NCBI GenBank assembly: GCA_031424915.1
Contig: JANPII010000067.1
Location: 1 to 10,682 of the forward strand
Length of the DNA stretch: 10,682 nucleotides
Reading direction: 5' to 3'
Source: JANPII01 sp031424915
GTDB lineage: Bacteria > Pseudomonadota > Alphaproteobacteria > Rickettsiales > Midichloriaceae
Shown here: positions 1-4,780 of the stretch, piece by piece
How the letters are laid out: each line of letters opens with the position of its first letter
How positions within the stretch are numbered: the stretch's first letter is position 1
Notes under the pieces: generated by a model
What the model was told of the DNA's origin: nothing
Database searches by the model: none
Seen by the model: the letters and a program-made list of their open reading frames with translations, nothing else
Program-made: the position numbers and the translations under genes

Positions 1-343
1 CTCCCAATAGGCCATACAATCTTAAAATACTACCTATTTCTGTAAGTGAGCCATTCGGATTGTAATCTGCCAGTAGTCGTTTCATCTTATCATCAAAGTC
101 AGGCGCATTCTTTGACCAAGAAAGTATGCTCACTGCCCAAGAGATGGCCAATTTATCCAGCTGATCTTGTGTTTCTTTACTAGGGGCCTTGTCTTTAGGA
201 ACTTTGCACAAAAATTCTAGCTGCATATGTCCCTCTATACATATGTCCGCTAGTTCGTTTAATTTATTAAGGGTGGATGGTGCGTAATTAGCCTCATCTA
301 TCTTATTTTGCACATAACCTAATGTAAAAAACTGTCCTTGCAT
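1..343 (-). CDS. Hypothetical protein, N-terminal part (gene runs off the left edge)
   Basis: I translated this minus-strand frame by hand. It is open from an ATG at 343-341 to base 1 (114 codons) and has no stop at the edge, so the C-terminus is missing. An in-frame TAG lies four codons before the ATG, which fixes this as the first ATG. The upstream GTGGGAT is only a weak ribosome binding site. The visible protein is soluble-looking and rich in Leu, Lys, Asp and Glu, with amphipathic helical stretches (for example QDQLDKLAISWAVSILSW around residues 59-76). It shows no signal peptide or membrane segment. I do not recognise the family. It lies downstream of the HU/IHF gene on the same strand, but a promoter-like sequence (408-435) and a hairpin separate the two, so it is probably transcribed on its own. 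Confidence is in the reading frame, not in any function. Confidence 0.7.
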   Translation of the reverse strand, partial: MQGQFFTLGYVQNKIDEANYAPSTLNKLNELADICIEGHMQLEFLCKVPKDKAPSKETQDQLDKLAISWAVSILSWSKNAPDFDDKMKRLLADYNPNGSLTEIGSILRLYGLLG

Positions 344-368
344 ATCCCACTCATACTATTTCATTATG

Positions 369-391
369 TCGCTATATAACATTTGTAGCGA
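369..391 (-). repeat. Small inverted repeat in the leader of the left-edge gene
   Basis: TCGCTA (369-374) and TAGCGA (386-391) form a perfect 6-bp inverted repeat with an 11-base loop. It lies between the predicted promoter and the start codon of the left-edge gene. No T-run follows on either strand, so it does not look like an intrinsic terminator. It could be a leader hairpin or an operator half-site pair, or it could be chance. Confidence 0.25.
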
Positions 392-407
392 GCCCTATTC
401 TTCTTTT

Positions 408-435
408 AGTATACAGTATTTTACAGCATAGGCAA
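408..435 (-). promoter_or_regulatory. Putative sigma-70-type promoter for the left-edge gene
   Basis: On the minus strand, TTGCCT (435-430) is followed after 16 bases by TATACT (413-408). The -10 matches the consensus at five of six positions and the -35 at four of six. Transcription would start near 401, leaving a leader of about 57 bases before the ATG at 343. The -35 overlaps the proximal arm of the hairpin at 425-465. Confidence 0.4.
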
Positions 436-465
436 TATAATTAGGGAATTATCCAATCCTATGCT
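425..465 (-). terminator. Two-tier hairpin just after the HU/IHF gene (possible 3' end signal)
   Basis: AGCATAGG (425-432) pairs perfectly with CCTATGCT (458-465). Inside it ATAATT (437-442) pairs with AATTAT (447-452) around a four-base loop, with CAAT and CCAAT as unpaired internal bases. The structure begins four bases after the HU/IHF stop codon. That position suits a transcript 3' end or mRNA-stabilising hairpin. No U-tract follows on the minus strand, so this is not a textbook intrinsic terminator. It also covers the predicted -35 of the next gene, so a regulatory role is possible. Confidence 0.4.
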
Positions 466-469
466 TAGC

Positions 470-859
470 TCACTTAGTTTTTATCATCTTTAGTAGCTCA
501 CGACTGGAACGAAAATGAAGCCAACCCTTCTCCGGTATATTTACTAACTCATTAGTACGGGGGTTGCGCCCAATTTTAGCGCCTCTTTTCCGCACCATCA
601 TTGAGCCAAAGCCTCGTAATTCTACTCTATCCCCGCAGGCTAAGGCTAATGATATCTCTTCAAAAAATGCCTCTACCGCGGCAAGAATTTGCTTTTCAGT
701 CATAGGCTTTTTTTTCCGACGTGCCAGGATAGGAACAACGTGTTCTATTATTCCTCCATTCTCATTTCTTGCATCCAATTTCTTAAAAACTTCACGTGCT
801 ATTTCACGTTTGCTTAAGCTGCCATGCAGCTTTTTAGCTCCATTATTATACTCACCCAC
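470..859 (-). CDS. HU/IHF-family DNA-binding protein with an insertion
   Basis: The C-terminal two thirds match the HU/IHF fold. From the GTG start, residues 53-82 form the second helix and lead into DRVELRGFGS (77-86). The beta-arm GRNPRT (97-102) carries the DNA-intercalating proline P100, and a C-terminal helix follows. The RVELRGFG and GRNPRT signatures resemble the alphaproteobacterial IHF-beta type. Family members are usually 90-100 residues. This one has 129, because about 23 residues (29-51, ending in a basic ARRKKK run) separate the expected helix 1 (LSKREIAREVFKKL, 15-28) from helix 2, and there is a short N-terminal extension. I chose GTG at 859-857 because AAGAGGGA lies four bases before it and the best promoter would start RNA near 896. 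The frame is also open from a TTG at 898, which has no ribosome binding site and would give 142 residues. The expected role is nucleoid architecture or DNA bending. Whether it pairs with an IHF-alpha subunit cannot be told. Confidence 0.85.
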   Translation of the reverse strand: MGEYNNGAKKLHGSLSKREIAREVFKKLDARNENGGIIEHVVPILARRKKKPMTEKQILAAVEAFFEEISLALACGDRVELRGFGSMMVRKRGAKIGRNPRTNELVNIPEKGWLHFRSSRELLKMIKTK

Positions 860-862
860 ATA

Positions 863-870
863 TCCCTCTT
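863..870 (-). promoter_or_regulatory. Ribosome binding site deciding the HU/IHF start
   Basis: AAGAGGGA on the minus strand ends four bases before GTG 859-857. The upstream TTG (898-896) and GTG (877-875) have no comparable purine-rich stretch. An ATG at 861-859 is out of frame and opens only a 15-codon reading frame. Confidence 0.5.
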
Positions 871-902
871 CATTCACTTCAATAAAATATATATTCAAGT
901 CG

Positions 903-930
903 ATTCTATGAGGTGTAAAACTTCTGTCAA
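903..930 (-). promoter_or_regulatory. Promoter of the HU/IHF gene
   Basis: TTGACA (930-925, perfect -35) is followed after 16 bases by TAGAAT (908-903, five of six matches to the -10). The RNA would begin around 896, inside or just after the TTG codon at 898. That argues for the downstream GTG start and a leader of about 37 bases. Confidence 0.55.
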
Positions 931-1027
931 GTAATACAATATCGATGCAAAGTATAATAATTACAAATAGATTTCATTATATTTAATATACAATTAATAT
1001 ATTTATCATATGGTTGGTAACATTTTA

Positions 1028-1060
1028 TTGAGACGTTGCATGTCCGCAACAATTTGAGAC
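1028..1060 (+). repeat. TTGAGAC direct repeats flanking a 5-bp hairpin
   Basis: TTGAGAC occurs at 1028-1034 and 1054-1060. Between the copies, GTTGC (1035-1039) and GCAAC (1046-1050) form a perfect inverted repeat with a six-base loop. The second copy contains the predicted -35 of the peptidase operon, so the cluster sits where an operator would act. This could be chance in AT-rich DNA. Confidence 0.3.
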
Positions 1061-1083
1061 CTAAGCTTGGTACTATATATAGT
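1054..1083 (+). promoter_or_regulatory. Putative promoter of the M16 peptidase operon
   Basis: TTGAGA (1054-1059, five of six) is followed after 18 bases by TATAGT (1078-1083, five of six), or after 16 bases by TATATA. Transcription would start near 1090, giving a leader of about 85 bases. A perfect TATAAT at 1095-1100 is also present but has no recognisable -35 at a suitable distance. Confidence 0.35.
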
Positions 1084-1173
1084 TTGCTAATATTTATAAT
1101 TGATCACTGGTTGCGCTTGCGTGTGAACTCCCGTAGTATGCCTGCATAATTTTGACATTTTTAATGAGGCTAT

Positions 1174-2469
1174 ATGGATAATCAAAACATCGGCAACAAC
1201 CTAGAAACGGTACAGGTACAGCATCTTAGTAATGGTATGGTAGTGGCTTCTGACATTATGCCATCAGTGGAAACAGTTACAGTTAGCGTCTTAGTCAAGA
1301 CGGGTAGCCGTAATGAACAGCCGCAGATCAATGGTATCTCACATTTTCTAGAGCATATGGCATTCAAAGGTACTAATACACGTACCGCACGCCAGATTGC
1401 CGAGGAATTTGATATGATAGGCGGCTACTTTAATGCCTATACTTCGCGTGAGCGCACGGTTTACTACGCTAAGGTAATGAAGGAGGATTTATATACAGCT
1501 GTAGATATTTTAGCTGATATTATTCAACACTCTACCTATGTTGAAGAAGAGCTAGAAAAAGAGCGGGGAGTGATCCAGCAGGAATTGGCGCAAACTTTAG
1601 ATACTCCGGATGATATTGTTTGGGACTATTTTCAAGAAGAGGCATACCCTCAGCAGCCCATTGGTCGTTCTATATTGGGAACTGCAGAGTTTCTTAAGAC
1701 GGTATCACGCCAACAAATACAAGATTATGTCGATGATCGTTATGGCTTCAACAATACTATAGTAGCTGCTGCAGGGAATTTGGATCATGAGGTATTTTGC
1801 CAAATGGTTGGGCAAAAATTCCAAAAGATGTCATCGGATGTAAGTAACGTAGTAGAGCCAGCTGTCTATGCCGGCGGCGATAGGAGAGTGCAAAAAGACC
1901 TAGAGCAGGTTAATATAGTTCTAGGATTCCCAGCTGTATCTTATATGGATGAAAATTATTACACCCAACAGGTAGTATCAATAATTGCCGGTGGAGGAAT
2001 GTCCTCACGCCTCTTTCAAGAAGTACGAGAAAAGCGTGGTTTGGCATATTCCATTGCTGCTTTTTCTTCCAGTTATAAAGATACTGGTATATTTGGGGTA
2101 TACTCTGGTACTAATGATATTAGTGCCAATGAGTTGATAGATGTTTCCCTGGAGCAATTGCATGATCTAACTCATAATGTAAGCGAAGAAGAGTTGCAGC
2201 GTGCCAAAGCCCAAGTACGAGCCAGCTTACTTATGTCTCAAGAGAGCTCGGTGGCACGTGCAGAAAAGCTTGCTGGCCATCTCGCAAGCTATGGGCACCA
2301 CCTTTTGATAGCGGAAATAATGAAAAAAATTGAAGCTATTGATGCCCAAGCTGTATGTAGAATGATGCAATCGATTCTATACTCTGGTTTAAAACCGACT
2401 ATTGCTTCCATTGGCAAGATAGATAAACTGTATGATTATGAAGCTATAATAAAGAAGATGGCCCCATAG
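1174..2469 (+). CDS. M16 family zinc metallopeptidase (mitochondrial-processing-peptidase type)
   Basis: This 431-residue protein has the length usual for single-unit M16B peptidases. The inverted zinc motif HFLEH is at 57-61. H57 and H61 bind zinc and E60 is the catalytic base. The third ligand is E137 in ERGVIQQE, 76 residues after H61 as expected. SRERTVYY (91-98) and the glycine-rich GGGMSSRLFQEVREKRG (about 273-289) are also typical, the latter marking the second M16 domain that closes over the substrate. All catalytic residues are present, so it should be active. No signal peptide is visible, so it is probably cytoplasmic and degrades or trims peptides. Mitochondrial beta-MPP is thought to descend from alphaproteobacterial proteins of this group. 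The start has GAGG at 1166-1169, four bases before the ATG. It is the first gene of a probable four-gene operon, with qor starting 35 bases downstream. Confidence 0.93.
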   Translation: MDNQNIGNNLETVQVQHLSNGMVVASDIMPSVETVTVSVLVKTGSRNEQPQINGISHFLEHMAFKGTNTRTARQIAEEFDMIGGYFNAYTSRERTVYYAKVMKEDLYTAVDILADIIQHSTYVEEELEKERGVIQQELAQTLDTPDDIVWDYFQEEAYPQQPIGRSILGTAEFLKTVSRQQIQDYVDDRYGFNNTIVAAAGNLDHEVFCQMVGQKFQKMSSDVSNVVEPAVYAGGDRRVQKDLEQVNIVLGFPAVSYMDENYYTQQVVSIIAGGGMSSRLFQEVREKRGLAYSIAAFSSSYKDTGIFGVYSGTNDISANELIDVSLEQLHDLTHNVSEEELQRAKAQVRASLLMSQESSVARAEKLAGHLASYGHHLLIAEIMKKIEAIDAQAVCRMMQSILYSGLKPTIASIGKIDKLYDYEAIIKKMAP

Positions 2470-2504
2470 CAGTTTGCTTATTTATATATTAGAGGTTTTT
2501 ATTT

Positions 2505-3479
2505 ATGCCTAAAGCAGTATTTTTCCAGCAGTATGGAGGGCCTGATGTTCTTCAAGTTAAGGACGTGCCTGTATCTGAGCCACAAAATGGCGAGGTATTA
2601 ATACGGCATAAAACTATAGGAGTAAACTTCCTAGATGTGCAGATGCGCCAGGGCTTATATAAAAGTGGTTTGCCATGTATCCCTGGCTTTGAGGCATGTG
2701 GTGTAATTGAAAAATTAGGTCCTCAGACCGAAGGATTTAAAGTAGGCGAAAGAGTTGCTTATGCTACCTTGCCTGTACCTGGGGCGTATCAAGAAATGCG
2801 CTGTATTGATGTACAATACCTCATAAAGGTGCCGGAGAGAATTGATGACCAAACTGCAGCAGCAGTTTTACTGAAGGGCCTGACTGCGCATTATTTACTA
2901 CGTCGCGTATTTATTGTACGTTCCGGACATGCAATAGTTATTCACGCTGCTGCTGGCGGGGTAGGGCGTATGATGAGCCGCTGGGCTAATGCCCAGGGTG
3001 CCTTGGTTATTGGCACCGTAGGTTCAGATGATAAAAAGCAGATTGCTGACGAGGCAGGATGCCATTTGGTGGTTAATCACACAGATAAAGAATGGCCGCA
3101 GCAGGTGCGGGATTTTACTCAAGGTATTGGTGTAAACGCAGTATATGATTCCATTGGCAAAGACACATTTCGCCAGTCATTGGAGTGCTTGATGACAGCC
3201 GGTATTATGGTGAGCTTTGGCCAGTCTTCTGGACCAATTCCACCATTTGATATGGCATTGTTGCGTGCTAAATCCTTATTCCTTACGGCTCCTAAATTAT
3301 TTGACTATAAGACTAACCGTATGGAATTGCTCCTTAGTGCGGATAAAGTGTTTGATGCGGTGTTGCAGAAGGTTATTATACCGTTCGTTTATAAGACCTA
3401 TCCTCTTATTGAGGCTGCAGCCGCACATGAAGCATTAGAATCAAGGGGTACAACAGGCTCACTAGTGCTGAAAGTTTAG
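2505..3479 (+). CDS. qor: NAD(P)H:quinone oxidoreductase, zeta-crystallin type
   Basis: This 324-residue protein is a medium-chain dehydrogenase/reductase of full family length. The N-terminal GroES-like domain includes GVNFLDVQMRQGLY (about 39-52) and PGFEACGVIEKLG (about 60-72). The Rossmann domain carries the nucleotide-binding AAAGGVG at 148-154, followed by RWANAQGALVIGTVGSD. YDSIGKDTFRQSLECL and MVSFGQSSG closely follow the order in E. coli Qor. The zinc ligands of alcohol dehydrogenases are absent, as expected for this subgroup, which reduces quinones with NADPH. GAGG lies about ten bases before the ATG. It follows the M16 gene by 35 bases and precedes the membrane protein by 6. Family assignment is firm; the physiological quinone or enone substrate is unknown. 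Confidence 0.93.
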   Translation: MPKAVFFQQYGGPDVLQVKDVPVSEPQNGEVLIRHKTIGVNFLDVQMRQGLYKSGLPCIPGFEACGVIEKLGPQTEGFKVGERVAYATLPVPGAYQEMRCIDVQYLIKVPERIDDQTAAAVLLKGLTAHYLLRRVFIVRSGHAIVIHAAAGGVGRMMSRWANAQGALVIGTVGSDDKKQIADEAGCHLVVNHTDKEWPQQVRDFTQGIGVNAVYDSIGKDTFRQSLECLMTAGIMVSFGQSSGPIPPFDMALLRAKSLFLTAPKLFDYKTNRMELLLSADKVFDAVLQKVIIPFVYKTYPLIEAAAAHEALESRGTTGSLVLKV

Positions 3480-3485
3480 GTTTAT

Positions 3486-4109
3486 ATGTACGCTTTGCCT
3501 CCTCCGCTTGTAGTTCTAGGTCTAGCTTTACCCAGCTACGCCTTTAAGAAGGTATATGATGAGGCTTTGTTATCTGGCGTAAAACATATGATGGTAGAGT
3601 TTTTTGAGTTATGTAAAGTCAAAGACAATGCTCACAAACATCATAATCATCATGGGGTATTTCCCTCTTCCTTGTTGGATAAATATTTGCACTATCTGAT
3701 CTTTAATGGCACTATATGGGCTAGCGAGTACTTTGGTTTGATTGCTTTATTATTTCCTGCAACTAATATAGTGGCGGCATCTTTGATGACGGCAGCTATA
3801 CTAGGAGCAGCATTGCAAGGAGACCCCACCTGTTCAGCACAAAAGCAAATAAGCACCTCTCCTTTATTGGCTTTGCTTATTGGGGCTAGTAATGGGATGC
3901 TTTGCTGTGGTATTCAGCACTTAATTATGCATTTTTTCTCCACCTCCATTGGCTTTGGAGCCTGCGGTTCAGTGCTAGGTTTTATTGTGAACTGGGGTTT
4001 AAGTGCAGAGTATATGTGCCAGATTGAAGGGGCAATAGCACTTGTAGTAGGGCTTGGAGATAGTGTAAGCTTGGAGGCAGAGAAATCCAAAGATTGTTGT
4101 AATCATTAA
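3486..4109 (+). CDS. His-rich multi-pass membrane protein of unknown function
   Basis: This is a 207-residue protein whose family I do not recognise. A hydrophobic N-terminal stretch (about 4-20) leads to a hydrophilic region with a histidine cluster (H50, H52, H53, H55, H56, plus H34). Hydrophobic segments follow at about 69-90, 92-111, 126-150 and 155-172, with a weaker one at about 180-195. The polar C-terminus ends in CCNH, and there are several further cysteines (C116, C140, C141, C160, C178). Clustered His and Cys could bind a metal, but nothing proves this. It starts six bases after the qor stop with only AGG as a binding site, and its own stop overlaps the ribosome binding site of the carbonic-anhydrase-like gene. 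It is therefore very likely co-translated with its neighbours. A transporter, or a membrane partner of the zinc proteins in the operon, is speculation from context. Confidence 0.75.
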   Translation: MYALPPPLVVLGLALPSYAFKKVYDEALLSGVKHMMVEFFELCKVKDNAHKHHNHHGVFPSSLLDKYLHYLIFNGTIWASEYFGLIALLFPATNIVAASLMTAAILGAALQGDPTCSAQKQISTSPLLALLIGASNGMLCCGIQHLIMHFFSTSIGFGACGSVLGFIVNWGLSAEYMCQIEGAIALVVGLGDSVSLEAEKSKDCCNH

Positions 4110-4119
4110 GAGGAAGCTT

Positions 4120-4641
4120 ATGGCTATTATTTTATCCTACAATGGAATTTATCCTAAGATAGCCAAAGATGCATTTATTGCCCAAAATGCAGTAATTATA
4201 GGTGATGTGGAAATTGGGAATCAAGCTAGTGTTTGGTATAATTGCGTGCTGCGTGGTGATGTCAATCATATCCGTATAGGTGCGGGTACCAATATTCAAG
4301 ATGGCACAATAATTCACGTAAACCGTAAAGATGGGCCTACTATCATAGGGAAAGGAGTAACGGTGGGACATATGGTCTTGCTGCATGGTTGTACTATAGA
4401 GGATTATTGCTTAATTGGCATGGGCGCCAAAGTTCTGGATTATGCACGGGTTGAAAAGAGCGGCATGGTTGCTGCAGGTACACTGATTGCGCCGCGTAAG
4501 GTGGTAAAAGAAGGTGAGTTATGGGCTGGAGTTCCCGGGGCTTTTTGGCGCGTAATGACTCAACAAGAGCGCGATTATATTAAAATATCAGAGCAAAATT
4601 ATATTAAACTCGCTGCGCAGTATATTACTTCTTCGAAATAA
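4120..4641 (+). CDS. Gamma-class carbonic anhydrase-like hexapeptide-repeat protein
   Basis: This 173-residue protein is a left-handed beta-helix of the YrdA/PaaY/gamma-carbonic-anhydrase family at its usual length. Imperfect hexapeptide repeats run from about 20 to 125, for example AVIIGDVEIG, VRGD-like LRGDVNHIRIG (44-54), IIHV (64-67) and GHMVLLHGC (83-91). The three expected zinc ligands H66, H84 and H89 are all present. A C-terminal helix (about 145-170) follows. Members form trimers with metal at subunit interfaces. Some hydrate CO2, while for many bacterial paralogues activity is unproven. Related proteins are subunits of plant mitochondrial complex I; nuoAB are nearby here but on the other strand. 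AAGAGGA directly precedes the ATG and overlaps the stop of the upstream gene. It is the last gene of the operon, and no intrinsic terminator follows. Confidence 0.92.
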   Translation: MAIILSYNGIYPKIAKDAFIAQNAVIIGDVEIGNQASVWYNCVLRGDVNHIRIGAGTNIQDGTIIHVNRKDGPTIIGKGVTVGHMVLLHGCTIEDYCLIGMGAKVLDYARVEKSGMVAAGTLIAPRKVVKEGELWAGVPGAFWRVMTQQERDYIKISEQNYIKLAAQYITSSK

Positions 4642-4661
4642 AATGCAGAGTGGTGAAAGTA

Positions 4662-4690
4662 TTGACAGAAAAGCAAATGTTGGCTAATAT
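4662..4690 (+). promoter_or_regulatory. Promoter of the 678-residue coiled-coil gene
   Basis: TTGACA (4662-4667, perfect) is followed by a 17-base spacer and TAATAT (4685-4690, four of six). RNA would begin near 4697, giving a leader of about 84 bases before GTG 4781. This suggests the gene is not simply read through from the upstream operon. Confidence 0.5.
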
Positions 4691-4700
4691 AAGTTAGATA

Positions 4701-4738
4701 TGAGAGCATTTGATAGGCTATATTTTATACTGAGAGCA
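4701..4738 (+). repeat. TGAGAGCA direct repeats in the leader
   Basis: TGAGAGCA occurs at 4701-4708 and again at 4731-4738, exactly 30 bases apart (about three helical turns). Both lie downstream of the predicted promoter and upstream of the ribosome binding site. This arrangement would suit a dimeric regulator, but the match is short and may be chance. Confidence 0.25.
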
Positions 4739-4780
4739 ACCATAGCACAATAGTAATAATAAACTCATTAGGAGAGTATT

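Larger units (their letters stand above)
860..1173. other. Divergent intergenic region between the HU/IHF and M16 peptidase genes
   Basis: This AT-rich stretch holds the minus-strand promoter of the HU/IHF gene (903-930) and a plausible plus-strand promoter for the peptidase operon (1054-1083). It also has a pair of TTGAGAC direct repeats around a small hairpin (1028-1060) and a very AT-rich core at roughly 931-1010. I see no open frame with a ribosome binding site, no tRNA and no mobile element. Confidence 0.6.

Noticed and set aside
564..911. Plus-strand open frame of 115 codons opposite the HU/IHF gene
   Set aside because: It is the complement of a gene with clear family motifs, has no convincing ribosome binding site and encodes nothing recognisable.
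1095..1100. Perfect TATAAT upstream of the M16 gene as its main -10
   Set aside because: No -35-like hexamer lies 16-18 bases upstream. The TTGAGA/TATAGT pair nearby is a more complete promoter.
1152..1157. TTGACA immediately before the M16 gene as a -35
   Set aside because: The matching -10 would fall at about the start codon, so it cannot drive the full gene.
899..1173. A small RNA or tRNA gene in the divergent gap
   Set aside because: I found no cloverleaf pattern, T-loop consensus or strong terminator; the region is low-complexity AT-rich promoter DNA.
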